A DNA stretch of 64,000 nucleotides from contig DASRBN010000031.1 of the NCBI GenBank assembly GCA_035653615.1, forward strand, positions 1 to 64,000, read 5' to 3'. The position numbers were made by a program, and so were the translations under genes. The stretch is from Ktedonobacteraceae bacterium (GTDB lineage Bacteria > Chloroflexota > Ktedonobacteria > Ktedonobacterales > Ktedonobacteraceae). This document shows, in pieces, positions 35,247-44,424 of the stretch; the first letter of the stretch is position 1; every line of letters starts with the position of its first letter. The notes under the pieces were generated by a model. It made no database searches. It saw only the letters and a list, made by a program, of their open reading frames with translations, and was not told where the DNA came from.

Positions 35247-36770
35247 TCAAATCAGTTTCTGCTTTGCCAGTTCCAGCCTTCGGATCGTCTCCTCGCGCCC
35301 CAGTAGCATCATCGCGGCAATAATGTCGGGTCCTTTCGTCTTGCCGGTCAAAGCGATGCGCGGCGGCCACAGTACCTGTCCCACTTTCAGTCCCATGCTT
35401 TCGGCGACTGCGGCGAAGGCCGCATATAGTCCATCATGTGTGAAAGCTGCCTCTGGGATATCCCGCATCACTTGTGCGATTGCTTCCAGAATATTGGCCA
35501 CAGTTGCCGGACCATCGTTTCTGCGCAGCAGGTCAGCGAGCGGATAATCCAGACTTTCGGCCTGAACAAAGGCAAACTCGATCTCTGGCGCGACATCCAA
35601 CAGGGTTTTGGCCTTTTCTTTGGCCAGAGCGCAGGCGGCTTTGATATATTCAAAGTGAGACTCGTCCTGGGCATATTCCTGGCTGATAAGACCGCTGCTG
35701 ACGAGGAACGGAATGCTGCGGCGAGCGAAATCATCTTCCGTCAGGATGTGGTTAATGTTGTAGGCATTCATCCACTCCAGCTTCTCTGGCGAAAATTTCG
35801 CGGATGCCACATGCACATGATAGATATTGAACTTTTCGATCAGGTCCTCCATCGAGAAAATTTCCGTATGATCGTCGTAGCTCCAGCCCATCAGCGCGAG
35901 ATAATTAACCAGCGCCTCCGCGATATAGCCATTTTCGCGATATTCCACAACCGATACAGCATTGTCCCGTTTGCTCAACTTACCCACCTTGCCCGGCGGA
36001 TTGAGAATAAGCGGCACGTGTATCACTACCGGCATGGGAAAGTCCAGCGCCTGGTACAATAGCACATAAAAGGGCATGCTCGGTATGTATTCTTGCCCGC
36101 GAATGACATGGGTAATATTCATCAGGTAATCGTCCACCATATGACCCAGTTCATAGGTCGGCATGCCATCCGATTTGAGCAGGATGCGATCATTCAGCGT
36201 GGCATTATCAATGGTAATTTGACCACGCAGAGCATCGGTGAATGTAGTCGTACCTTCGAGCGGGACAGCAAAGCGAATGACAGGCTTGATCCCCTCCGCG
36301 GTCTTCTGCGCGCGTTCCTCTTCCGTGAGATAGCGACAGTGGCGATCATAGCCGGTTGGTAATTTTTGCGCCTCTTTCGCCTTATTGACCGCTTCCAACC
36401 GTTCCTGGCTGCAATAGCAATAATAGGCCTTCCCGCGTTCAACAAGCTGCTCTGCATATTTCTTATAGGTATCCAGGCGTTCGCTCTGTGTGTAGGGAGC
36501 GTATGGCCCACCGATATCCGGACCTTCATCGTAATCCAATCCCAGCCACTCGAGTGAATCCTTGATCGCTGCCAGGCTCCCCTCGACGTAGCGTCTGCGG
36601 TCGGTGTCCTCGATGCGCAAGATGAACTGCCCACCGCTCTGACGTGCTACAAGATAAGAATAGATAGCAGTGCGCAGGTTGCCGATGTGCGGGTACCCGG
36701 TTGGGCTGGGTGCATAGCGCGTGCGTGCAGGCGTATCTTTTGAGGATGATGTATTAAGTAGATCAGTCAA
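35247..36770 (-). CDS. gltX: Glutamyl-tRNA synthetase
   Basis: The 507-aa class I synthetase has the HIGH motif in SPTGYPHIGNLRTAI, a GluRS-specific FILRIEDTDRRRYVEGS, a Cys/His element (YYCYCSQERLEAV), and the KMSKS equivalent KLSKRDN. The C-terminal anticodon-binding domain is complete. The start codon is TTG at 36770 with AAAGGAG 8 nt upstream. It begins 29 nt after the stop of the second TrpRS gene, so the two are probably co-transcribed. Whether it charges only tRNA-Glu or also tRNA-Gln cannot be seen. Confidence 0.95.
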   Translation of the reverse strand: MTDLLNTSSSKDTPARTRYAPSPTGYPHIGNLRTAIYSYLVARQSGGQFILRIEDTDRRRYVEGSLAAIKDSLEWLGLDYDEGPDIGGPYAPYTQSERLDTYKKYAEQLVERGKAYYCYCSQERLEAVNKAKEAQKLPTGYDRHCRYLTEEERAQKTAEGIKPVIRFAVPLEGTTTFTDALRGQITIDNATLNDRILLKSDGMPTYELGHMVDDYLMNITHVIRGQEYIPSMPFYVLLYQALDFPMPVVIHVPLILNPPGKVGKLSKRDNAVSVVEYRENGYIAEALVNYLALMGWSYDDHTEIFSMEDLIEKFNIYHVHVASAKFSPEKLEWMNAYNINHILTEDDFARRSIPFLVSSGLISQEYAQDESHFEYIKAACALAKEKAKTLLDVAPEIEFAFVQAESLDYPLADLLRRNDGPATVANILEAIAQVMRDIPEAAFTHDGLYAAFAAVAESMGLKVGQVLWPPRIALTGKTKGPDIIAAMMLLGREETIRRLELAKQKLI

Positions 36771-36799
36771 GATAAAGTCTCCTTTAAAATTAAATTATA

Positions 36800-37861
36800 T
36801 CAGCCTTCCGAGCTATCTCGATCAGTCTTCCCAGCATATTTCTCAGCCTTACGTCGAATCCGGTTCCACACCCCTGTGAAGCCCATCGCCTTTTGCATCT
36901 CATAGAGCGTCTTCTTCGTCTCTTCTCTTACCCGTAGTGTGCCATTGTAGATAAGCTCCTCAATCCTTCCTGGTATATCATAAGCTGCTCGCCTCTCGCG
37001 CATCGGCTCAAGCATCGCATTTAGGGCTGCTGCCAGTTTCTGCTTGACCTCGACATCGCCCACTGTACCGGCCCGGTAGCGGGTTTTCAAATCTTCCACT
37101 TCCTCGAGATTTGAATTGAAGGCATCATGATAAATGAAAAGGGGATTGCCCTCTACCGTACCTGGAATATCGGCTCGTATCCGGTTGGGATCGGTATACA
37201 TGCGCATCACCTTGCGCTCAACCTCTTTAGGAGTGTCGCTCAAAAAGATGGCATTATTGAGGCTCTTGCTCATCTTTGCCTGCCCATCGATGCCCACCAG
37301 CGTGGGTACGTCTCCGACAATCACTTCGGGAATGGGAAAAATCTCTCCATACAGCGTGTTGAAACGCCTGGCAATCTCCCTTGTTACCTCAACGTGAGCC
37401 ATATTATCTTTTCCCACAGGAACCACGTTCGCCTTTACGCATAAAATATCCGCGGCCTGCAGGACAGGGTATCCCAGCAATCCAAAGGGCATCTCGATAT
37501 TCGCATCCCTTGCCATGTCCTTCAGGCTTGGAATGCGCTCCAGCCGGGAAACTGTTACCAGGTTCTGAAAGAGCGTATACATCTCGTGTATCTCATGAAC
37601 ACCCGATTGCAGGTAAAAAGTCGCGTGTTCTGGCTCGATGCCTGCGGCGATGGCGTCGAGAACCAGGTCATGTGCGTGTGCATCGGCTTCGCGAATATGC
37701 TCCGGCATATGTTTTGTCGTCAGCATATGCACATCGGCGATCAGAAAAAAGCTCTCATATTGATGCTGGAGCCGGACGCGGTTTTTTAATGTGCCGGCAT
37801 AGTGACCCAGGTGCAGCTTTCCCGTTGGCCTGTCTCCCGTTAGCATTCTAGGTTGAGACAT
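36800..37861 (-). CDS. Tryptophanyl-tRNA synthetase, second type
   Basis: The 353-aa TrpRS paralogue begins [21 protein letters not shown], with the HIGH motif as HLGH, and has KMSKS in AKMSKSLNN. It is clearly divergent from the T-box-controlled TrpRS, so this is not a recent duplication. The start 37861 was chosen because the family begins just before TGDRPTG and GGAGG lies 11 nt upstream. Bacteria with two TrpRS forms often use one for antibiotic resistance (indolmycin) or stress. There is no T-box here. Confidence 0.92.
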   Translation of the reverse strand: MSQPRMLTGDRPTGKLHLGHYAGTLKNRVRLQHQYESFFLIADVHMLTTKHMPEHIREADAHAHDLVLDAIAAGIEPEHATFYLQSGVHEIHEMYTLFQNLVTVSRLERIPSLKDMARDANIEMPFGLLGYPVLQAADILCVKANVVPVGKDNMAHVEVTREIARRFNTLYGEIFPIPEVIVGDVPTLVGIDGQAKMSKSLNNAIFLSDTPKEVERKVMRMYTDPNRIRADIPGTVEGNPLFIYHDAFNSNLEEVEDLKTRYRAGTVGDVEVKQKLAAALNAMLEPMRERRAAYDIPGRIEELIYNGTLRVREETKKTLYEMQKAMGFTGVWNRIRRKAEKYAGKTDRDSSEG

Positions 37862-37953
37862 GGTAGCAAGTCCTCCCTCTAACAGTTCTAAACTCATGCC
37901 GATTATAGGGGAGATTATCTACAATAGCAAGCCACTGAAAGCCAGTTCGGACC

Positions 37954-38039
37954 TGTCATTCTGAGCGCAGCGAAGAATCTGAAGCAAGCCCCTGATCGAT
38001 CTGGCTCCTTGCAGATTCTTCGCTGCACTCAGAATGACA
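37954..38039. repeat. Inverted repeat, second member of the palindromic family
   Basis: Twenty-eight-bp arms (37954-37981, 38012-38039) match at 27 of 28 positions around a 30-nt centre. The arm core (CAGATTCTTCGCTGC, TCAGAATGACA) is the same as in the 44-bp palindrome at 5881-5978, differing mainly by AGAATG against AGCATG. It lies between the second TrpRS and the DinB-type gene. Confidence 0.85.
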
Positions 38040-38129
38040 TGCGAGGAGGGCTTTTTCATGGCAAGCTGTGAATCAGAGCGTAAAATCTGTGTTCAAATCA
38101 ATCGCAACTTTGGCAATTGAAAGCTGGCC

Positions 38130-38603
38130 TTACTTCTGCTGGCTCAAAAATTGGCATGTAAGCTGGATATGCCCTTGATGCAAGGCGCAATGTGCTACTG
38201 CATGTAGCAGGCAATCACGAACCGTGGTAGGCGAATTGGAAGTTCGAACCAGGAAAGTAGGATGCGCCTGGACGATGCGCTCCATCTCTTCATCTGGCAG
38301 ACTATCCAGCACCTCATGTACAGCGGCGATCCAGCGTTCGTAGCGCGTCGTCAGTTCTTCCAGTGTGCCGGTCGCGTGAAACTCTGCCGGGCGGTCGCGC
38401 GCAATCGTTCGTCCTCCAACTCGTACCAGTACCCAATCTTCGCCTGATCCAACGAGATGAGTGGCAAGCGCAAAAAGTGTATTTGTGTCTTCCAGTGCGA
38501 GTGGTTGATTGAGCAATGGCTCAGGCACGACGCGGAGTTGCTCGAGGACATCGTGTCCTATATAATCCAACACGTTCGCAAAATGCGAAGCTTCATTTGC
38601 CAT
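38130..38603 (-). CDS. DinB-like four-helix protein
   Basis: The 157-aa product has the layout of the DinB/DUF664 four-helix bundle. Metal-binding histidine candidates are at ALATHLVGSGEDWVL (helix 2) and in LLHAVAHCALHQGHI near the C-terminus, where HxxxH spacing is typical. Members act as thiol transferases, for example with bacillithiol or mycothiol, or are uncharacterised. GAAAGGGG precedes the ATG. It is monocistronic and gives no clue to substrate. Confidence 0.82.
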   Translation of the reverse strand: MANEASHFANVLDYIGHDVLEQLRVVPEPLLNQPLALEDTNTLFALATHLVGSGEDWVLVRVGGRTIARDRPAEFHATGTLEELTTRYERWIAAVHEVLDSLPDEEMERIVQAHPTFLVRTSNSPTTVRDCLLHAVAHCALHQGHIQLTCQFLSQQK

Positions 38604-38998
38604 AGAAATCCCCTTTCCTTAGCGTACCGGAATGATGTGATAGATGCTGCTTTTCGTTCAGAGTTCTTCTTGATTGTACCAAATCTGATGGCTGAGCGCC
38701 TTACGGGCGAGAGTTACGCCAGGGCTAAGTAAAATCTCCCCTTTTTCATCACCTTGTTGTGACCAGAGGCACTTCATAGGGCATTATCACCAGAAAGAAG
38801 CATATTCCGATCAATGGATGTGATGCAAGAAAGCGAGCGGTTTTTCTCGCTGGACTGAGACAGAACCTGGGGCATTTACCACTTGCATATGCATAAAAAT
38901 CCTGGCCGCGCAGCGTAGATCAGTACGTCACGCGGCCAGGTAGAAAGAACGACACTTTTCACGCTCAAAAGCGAGGTGAGAAAGTGCGGGGAATACTA
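38604..38998. other. 395-nt gene-free stretch
   Basis: The right end holds the terminator of the lytic transglycosylase gene (38901-38940). No coding frame with a ribosome binding site and no repeat was seen in the remainder. Confidence 0.5.
38901..38940 (-). terminator. Rho-independent terminator of the lytic transglycosylase gene
   Basis: Ten-bp GC-rich arms (38901-38910, 38931-38940) are followed on the minus strand by ATTTTTATG. It lies 58 nt past the stop codon at 38999. Confidence 0.8.
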
Positions 38999-39850
38999 TC
39001 AGGTGTAGCGGAATCTTTGCATCAGGGCCAGCACATTATTGACGTAGCGCCAGTTGAAGATGCCGCGATGAATAACGGCCCAGCCACCCTCGTTGTAGGC
39101 GCTAATAATATCGTAGAGGTTGCCGTGGAAGCCGTTCCACAACCAGCGCAGGTAGGTCGCGCCGAGATTGATATTATCCCACAGGAGATAGGGATCGCGT
39201 CGAATACCGGTTCCCGCGTTGATGCTCTGGGCCGTGTAGGGCATGAGCTGCATCACACCAATGCCGCCATCCCAGGCAATCACGTGCTGCGTCCAGCCGC
39301 TTTCCTGCCAGGCAATCGCCAGCAGCAGGTTCGAGGGTAAATGGTAGATACTCGCGGCGCGGTGTAGCAAGGAAACAACCTGTGGGCGGGTCGACCATTG
39401 TAAGGCGTTATAGTCATACCAGCGCACGACTCCATTGGCTAGTAGACCGCTCGCCGTTCCGCCTGATCCATAGCCACTTCCCAGGCGATAGGGAATACAG
39501 AGTTCGTGCCCAACAATAATCAGATTGACGTTCCAAATGTAGTTAACGCGCGCAAGCGTCCAGATAGACGTGTGGTAGCGCCAGGCTATCTTTGTCAGCG
39601 TATCACCGCGTTGGATTCGATACCAGCTGCACCCATTTCCTGGGCCGGGGTTTGCCGCCAACGCGTTAGGTTGGCCGCTAGAAACTATGATGGAACCAAA
39701 CAGCAAAACCGCAGTGAATAGCAGCAGCACGGCCTGTTTGGACACGTGAAGCCGAAGTTTGCTGATTGGTGCCTGCTGTTCGCGCCGTTCCTGTATTTCT
39801 ATTTCACGTGCCGGCAAAGTATTTGCCTGTTGCTCAGATATGGTTGCCAT
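38999..39850 (-). CDS. LysM-containing lytic transglycosylase
   Basis: The 283-aa product has a membrane-export segment at about residues 36-55 (AVLLLFTAVLLFGSIIV). A LysM domain follows at about residues 76-125 (YRIQRGDTLTKIAWRYHTS), then a Slt-type transglycosylase domain with the catalytic Glu in AIAWQESGWTQHV and the GGIGVMQLMPYTA motif. It should bind and cleave peptidoglycan outside the membrane. GGAAGGAG supports the ATG at 39850. The arrangement is typical of spore- or hypha-forming Gram-positives and Chloroflexota. Confidence 0.92.
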   Translation of the reverse strand: MATISEQQANTLPAREIEIQERREQQAPISKLRLHVSKQAVLLLFTAVLLFGSIIVSSGQPNALAANPGPGNGCSWYRIQRGDTLTKIAWRYHTSIWTLARVNYIWNVNLIIVGHELCIPYRLGSGYGSGGTASGLLANGVVRWYDYNALQWSTRPQVVSLLHRAASIYHLPSNLLLAIAWQESGWTQHVIAWDGGIGVMQLMPYTAQSINAGTGIRRDPYLLWDNINLGATYLRWLWNGFHGNLYDIISAYNEGGWAVIHRGIFNWRYVNNVLALMQRFRYT

Positions 39851-40004
39851 GAAGTAGCTCCTTCCTTTCTTCTCCCACTATAGACCTCTGCCAAATCGAC
39901 ACATGTCCATGTGATTGGCGTATTTTTCATCAGATACATTCGGAATGTTGTTGACGGAGCTTGAATTGATGGATATCAATGCCATAAAAGCCCGTCGCGT
40001 TCCC

Positions 40005-40034
40005 TTGACGCTCCGCTGCAAAGGGTGCTAAAAT
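40005..40034 (+). promoter_or_regulatory. Promoter of the DtxR-type regulator gene
   Basis: TTGACG (40005-40010), 18 nt, TAAAAT (40029-40034). The leader is about 40 nt. No metal-regulator palindrome overlaps it, so strong autoregulation is not evident. Confidence 0.6.
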
Positions 40035-40078
40035 CCTGGTTGCACAGTCGGAATTAGCGAATAGCAGGAGCGCAAGCA

Positions 40079-40783
40079 ATGAAGACAGAAGAACCACTGA
40101 GCGCCACAGTCGAAGAATACCTGGAATCGATCTACAATATGAGCGTGGAGAATGAGGTAGTGATCGGCGCCCGCCTGGCAGAGAAATTCAAGGTCTCGGC
40201 TCCCACCGTCACTGAAATGCTCAAGCGCCTGGTGAGAGATGGATATATCGAGATGGATAATAAGCGCGTGGTCACGCTGACCGAGGCGGGCAACCAGGCT
40301 GCCGAAGCCGTACTGCGCCGCCACCGCCTGACCGAACGCTTCCTGGTCGATATGCTGGGCATGCAGTGGCACCAGGTGCATGAAGAGGCCTGTCGCCTGG
40401 AACACTTTATATCGGGCGCCGTCGAAGCGCGAGTCATCGCCAGTTTGCATAATCCAACCACCTGCCCGCATGGCAACCCTATTCCGGGGCAGGTAGCGGC
40501 GCGTACCTATCTCAAAGATCGTGGTGCCGTGCGTTTATCTACCATCAAAGCGGGCGAAAAGGCGACCATTCTCTGCATCTCAGAAGTCGTCGAGGATGAA
40601 GAGGCCCTGATTTTGTACTTGCATGAAAAGGGGTTGACGCCGGGAACGACATTGATCGTTCAATCCGAGGAGAGCGCGAGCGGCGAGAATGATAATGCGA
40701 CAGAAACCTTTTTGTTGCAGGTGGATGGACGAGATGTTTGCATTAGTAAGGCCGTAGCCGCTAAAATCTGGGTGACGCGTTGA
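40079..40783 (+). CDS. DtxR/MntR-family metal-dependent repressor
   Basis: The 234-aa protein has a DtxR winged-helix domain (residues 8-70: SATVEEYLESIYNM, VSAPTVTEMLKRL), a dimerisation/metal-binding helix pair around HRLTERFLVDMLGM and EACRLEHFIS, and a C-terminal FeoA/SH3-like domain (about residues 155-230). It binds Fe(II) or Mn(II) and represses uptake genes when metal is abundant. AGGAG precedes the ATG. It sits 137 nt upstream of an FTR1 iron permease whose promoter carries a matching palindrome, so Fe is the likely co-repressor. Confidence 0.9.
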   Translation: MKTEEPLSATVEEYLESIYNMSVENEVVIGARLAEKFKVSAPTVTEMLKRLVRDGYIEMDNKRVVTLTEAGNQAAEAVLRRHRLTERFLVDMLGMQWHQVHEEACRLEHFISGAVEARVIASLHNPTTCPHGNPIPGQVAARTYLKDRGAVRLSTIKAGEKATILCISEVVEDEEALILYLHEKGLTPGTTLIVQSEESASGENDNATETFLLQVDGRDVCISKAVAAKIWVTR

Positions 40784-40815
40784 TCAAATCTTGATGCTTT
40801 TGTGATTACTTCATC

Positions 40816-40845
40816 TTGACTTTTCATATTAGGCTATGCTAATAT
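40816..40845 (+). promoter_or_regulatory. Iron permease promoter with DtxR/IdeR-like operator
   Basis: TTGACT (40816-40821) and TAATAT (40840-40845) form a promoter with an 18-nt spacer. The palindrome TATTAG-N6-CTAATA (40827-40844) fills the spacer and -10. It reads TTAGGCTATGCTAA, close to the DtxR/IdeR consensus. Binding there would block RNA polymerase. Confidence 0.75.
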
Positions 40846-40920
40846 CTGAGTGACAAACTCGGAATTAAAATATGACGAGGGACATATCCACGGTGCCCCT
40901 GGAAGAAGTGAAGGTCGTTC

Positions 40921-41784
40921 ATGATTGCAACGTTTGTACTTTTTTTGCGTGAAGGGCTAGAGGCTAGCCTGATTGTCAGTATTCTTTTCGCCGCTCTACG
41001 CCAGCTTGGTCAAACACAAAAAGCCCGTGCCGTGTGGATAGGTGTAGGGCTGGCAATCCTCGGTTCGCTCCTCGGTGGTCTTGCTCTTTACATAACTATC
41101 CGTAATTATGATGGATCGACATTCCAGGCCGTTTTCGAGACGATTACTTATCTCGTGGCCGTGGTGCTGTTGACCTCGATGACTTTCTGGATGCAAAAGC
41201 ATAGCCGGTCGCTGAAACGCGAGATCACAGCGAAGGCGAGCGCGGCAGGTTCTGGCTTCGCGCTTGGCCTGCTAGCTTTTTCAACAGTCGGTCGAGAAGG
41301 ACTTGAGACCGCGGTTTTCACGCTGGCATTCGCTTTTCAGACCAACGGACTGCTGCTCTTGATTGGGGCGCTGCTTGGTTTGTTGGCTTCCCTGGGTTTG
41401 AGTTTCCTCATCTATCGTCTGGGGTACCGGCTCGACTTTCGCATCTTCTTCCGCGTGATGGGCATTCTCCTGATCATCTTTGCCGCCGGGCTGCTTGGTG
41501 ATGCCGTTCAGAATATGCAGGCGCTGGGCTGGATTCACATTGGGACGACTCCTATCTGGAACACGGCACGGCTGCTCAGCGAAGATAGCACCATTGGCGA
41601 TATCCTGCACACGTTCCTTGGGTATGCGGAGTCGCCAACTGTTCTGCAAGGACTTTTGTACGCTGCCTATCTGCTTGTCGCTGGCAGCATCTTCTTCTGG
41701 CTGACGCGCAAGCCGAATATGGGAAAGCCGGCTTCTTCAAACACAAATGCCACAGTAACAGAACATGCTCGTGGGCGTGCTTAG
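40921..41784 (+). CDS. FTR1-family iron permease (EfeU-like)
   Basis: The 287-aa product has seven predicted membrane helices and both REGLE iron-binding motifs: Arg10-Glu14 (LREGLEASL) and a second near residue 125 (GREGLETAVF). FTR1/EfeU proteins import iron, in bacteria usually with EfeO and EfeB, which are not adjacent here. GAAGG is 7-8 nt before the ATG. The DtxR-type regulator upstream and the operator in its promoter point to repression under iron-replete conditions. Confidence 0.92.
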   Translation: MIATFVLFLREGLEASLIVSILFAALRQLGQTQKARAVWIGVGLAILGSLLGGLALYITIRNYDGSTFQAVFETITYLVAVVLLTSMTFWMQKHSRSLKREITAKASAAGSGFALGLLAFSTVGREGLETAVFTLAFAFQTNGLLLLIGALLGLLASLGLSFLIYRLGYRLDFRIFFRVMGILLIIFAAGLLGDAVQNMQALGWIHIGTTPIWNTARLLSEDSTIGDILHTFLGYAESPTVLQGLLYAAYLLVAGSIFFWLTRKPNMGKPASSNTNATVTEHARGRA

Positions 41785-42292
41785 TTCGATGGGCGTACAG
41801 GCGAGAGTGGTTCGGGGTAGCTGTTTTCTACCCCGGTTCATTCATAGAGCCGGAACGATCAATCAGAAAAGCATAATCGAATGGAATGCGAGATACCTGG
41901 CGAATGCGCGAGACTTCAGTCCATGATAGATTGCCATAATTCACGCGAATGCCCTCCAATTGCTCTGAAACTTGCAGCGCAATACGGATGAAAAGCAATC
42001 CCTACTCTTCACGGAAGTTATTCCCACATGTTGAAATCAATCCTCTATCGAATCCTTCTCGATGGAGATGTTCAATGAATAACCCTGCTGCTCATAGCTT
42101 TCATGCGAGTGAGACATGGCAAATTGCGAATTTCGTAGGAAAGATGGTAAAAATCGAAGGAAAGCGTAAAGATTATTGGCGAGAATTGCTAAATTCATCA
42201 GTTTCGGGGTACAATAGAGATAGGATAGCGCTGCCATTGTGAAAGCCATTCATAGTCCTTTTTGCTCTAGTTTTCTCCGGAAAGGAGTCTTT
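41785..42292. other. 508-nt stretch: hairpin, possible gene fragment, promoter
   Basis: An 8-bp hairpin (41813-41820 with 41828-41835) lies 28 nt after the permease stop. On the minus strand a 57-codon open frame (41828-42001) without a good start reads like the C-terminus of a longer protein (FDYAFLIDRSGSM); I cannot name it. A weak promoter TTGCTA-N18-TACAAT (42186-42215) could serve the aminotransferase gene. Confidence 0.4.
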
Positions 42293-43666
42293 ATGCTTCA
42301 ACAACCTGTTACGATCGATCGGGAGTTGATTGAAGAGATTGTGGCGCGTGAGGAGGCGGAATTTCGCAGGCGCACTCCTCGCTCCCATGAGATTCATGAA
42401 CGCGCGAAACATTCCTTGCCGATGGGCGTTTCCAGTTCGTTCCAGGCCGTTCCTCCCTATCCTTTATTTATCAGTCGCGCTGAGAGCAGCCATATCTGGG
42501 ATCTGGATGGGAACGAATATGCCGATTTTCATCTTGGCTTTGGTAGCCTGCTCGTCGGCCATGCTCATCCTGTCCTGGTTGCGGCATTACGCGATCAGCT
42601 GGGAAAGGGCAGCCTCTATTCCTTGCCCTGTCCAGATACCGTGTACCTGGCTGAAGAGCTGGTGCGCCGTTTTGCGCCGATTGAACAGGTGCGATTCTGT
42701 AATTCCGGCACCGAGGCAACCATGGATGCTTTGCGGCTGGCCCGCGCCTTTGTTGGTAGAGATAAAATTGTGAAAATCGAAGGCTCCTACCACGGGCACC
42801 ATGATACCGTGCTGATGAGTACCAAGCCCCCGGTTGAAGCTGCCGGCCCCGCCGAACATCCAAATACCGTTCCCGCATCCAAAGGTATTCCACGCGATCT
42901 AAAGAACAACACCATCATCGCCCCATACAATGATGCGGAGGCCCTTGACCGCATTCTGACCGAACACGAGGGTGAGGTCGCGGCGGTGATTACCGAGGCG
43001 GTTCTGATGAATGTTGGCATTATGTTGCCGGAGGATGGCTACCTGCAGAACCTGCGCGATATCACGCGCCGGCACGGTGTGCTGCTGATTTTTGACGAGG
43101 TGAAAACGGGCGTAACGGTTGCTCCTGGCGGCATCACGGAGATTTATCCGGTTGAACCGGACCTGATTTGCCTTGCCAAATCAATTGGTGGTGGTATGCC
43201 GGTAGGCGCTTTCGGTGGCCGGGAAGAGATTATGCGTCACATCAACCACGAGGAGGTCATTCATCTTGGCACGTTCAATGGCAATCCCATGTCGATGCGT
43301 GCCGGCCTGGTGACGCTCACTCAGATCTTCACGCCGGAAGCACATGCGCACGCCAATGGTCTCTCAAAGCAACTGGCGGACTCCTACATTGGAATTATTG
43401 AAGAGTTTGATATGCCGATGCATGTTGCTCAGATCGGCGCGAAGGGCTGCGCCATGTTCCGTTACGAGCGCGCCCGCAACTACCGCGCGTGGTGGGAGAT
43501 CGACATGCGTCTCTCCTACGCCTACTGGCTCTTCCTCGCCAATCGCGGCATCCTTTTCCCGCCGGGATTTGACGACCAGTGGACGGTCTCCATCCAGCAC
43601 ACACAGGATGATATTGACCATCATGCCCATGTTTTCCAACAGTTCGTTACGGAATTGAGGAGATAA
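42293..43666 (+). CDS. Class III aminotransferase, glutamate-1-semialdehyde aminomutase-like
   Basis: The 457-aa PLP enzyme resembles HemL and related aspartate-aminotransferase-family proteins. It has the FCNSGTEATMDALRLARAF segment, YHGHHDTVL, the LIFDEVKTGV Asp that contacts PLP, and the PLP lysine in CLAKSIGGGMPVGAFGG. HemL makes 5-aminolevulinate from glutamate semialdehyde, but no other heme genes are nearby and many related enzymes have other amino donors, so the symbol is withheld. GGAAAGGAGTC supports the ATG at 42293 rather than the longer frame. Confidence 0.85.
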   Translation: MLQQPVTIDRELIEEIVAREEAEFRRRTPRSHEIHERAKHSLPMGVSSSFQAVPPYPLFISRAESSHIWDLDGNEYADFHLGFGSLLVGHAHPVLVAALRDQLGKGSLYSLPCPDTVYLAEELVRRFAPIEQVRFCNSGTEATMDALRLARAFVGRDKIVKIEGSYHGHHDTVLMSTKPPVEAAGPAEHPNTVPASKGIPRDLKNNTIIAPYNDAEALDRILTEHEGEVAAVITEAVLMNVGIMLPEDGYLQNLRDITRRHGVLLIFDEVKTGVTVAPGGITEIYPVEPDLICLAKSIGGGMPVGAFGGREEIMRHINHEEVIHLGTFNGNPMSMRAGLVTLTQIFTPEAHAHANGLSKQLADSYIGIIEEFDMPMHVAQIGAKGCAMFRYERARNYRAWWEIDMRLSYAYWLFLANRGILFPPGFDDQWTVSIQHTQDDIDHHAHVFQQFVTELRR

Positions 43667-43671
43667 AGGGT

Positions 43672-43750
43672 AACTGCTGTAGGGATAGCGCCTGCTGCCT
43701 GTCTCTTGAGGAATCCAGGACAGGCAGCAGGCGCTATCCCTACAGCAGTT
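43672..43750. repeat. Perfect 32-bp inverted repeat
   Basis: The arms 43672-43703 and 43719-43750 are exact complements with a 15-nt centre, starting 6 nt after the aminotransferase stop. There is no T-tract. The outer sequence GTAGGG...CCCTAC is shared in style with the smaller palindrome at 58991-59020, although the inner sequences differ. Confidence 0.85.
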
Positions 43751-43851
43751 GAACTGTGTCCTACCTCACATCTGGAAGGCGACCTACTTCATTGTTACTT
43801 CCAATAGTCAGGGCTATACTTGCAAAAAGCGCTGTTACAGGGAGAAATACA

Positions 43852-44166
43852 ATGTTGTGGACCATAAACATTTCTACCTTACTCATCTGGTTAGCCTGCC
43901 ACTTTGTGGGGGATTTTGCTTTTCAGAGTACCTGGATGAGCCTGGAGAAAGGTAAAAGTTGGGAGGTCAACTTCTATCATTGCGCGACATACACGGCGGT
44001 ATTTGTCCTCTTTGCCCATCCATCGCCTCTCGCCACAGCTATTTTATTCGGGACACACTTTGTCATCGATCCTTTGAAGGCCCGGTATAAGCTGATTGGC
44101 CCGATCTGGGTCGATCAACTGCTCCATATCATCACTATCGTCCTCATTCTGTTCTTCAAGTTCTGA
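43852..44166 (+). CDS. DUF3307-family membrane protein
   Basis: The 104-aa product has three or four hydrophobic helices and the DUF3307 signature ACHFVGDFAFQS near residue 15. FGTHFVIDPLKARY and IWVDQLLHI come later. The function of the family is unknown. AGGGAGA lies 7 nt before the ATG at 43852, which also fits the family start, so the longer frame is rejected. Confidence 0.8.
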   Translation: MLWTINISTLLIWLACHFVGDFAFQSTWMSLEKGKSWEVNFYHCATYTAVFVLFAHPSPLATAILFGTHFVIDPLKARYKLIGPIWVDQLLHIITIVLILFFKF

Positions 44167-44424
44167 TCGTTCAGGGTACGTCCCCTGGTTCCCCGGCATA
44201 GTACTTTTAGACGCTTTCTAGCTTGCTTAATCCTCTAAATGCGCACGGTCTCCCAAAATATTATGACGCCCCGTTTAGTTCGATATATTGCTGATTTAAA
44301 GATATCATAGGGGAGTAATTGCATCGTGTCCTGGCGACTCTTCTTTCGCGAGGCATCTGCCCTCTCAATCTGGACACGCCATGTGAACCCCCTACCATCC
44401 AGGTAAATTCATGCGGGGTGTCCA

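Noticed and set aside
37954-38039. Rho-independent terminator for the second TrpRS gene
   Set aside because: The element lies upstream of that minus-strand gene, has a 30-nt centre and no T-tract, and its arms match the repeat at 5881.
41828-42001. A gene on the minus strand encoding a protein ending FDYAFLIDRSGSM
   Set aside because: No start codon with a ribosome binding site, an in-frame stop directly upstream and no recognised family. Noted only as a possible fragment.
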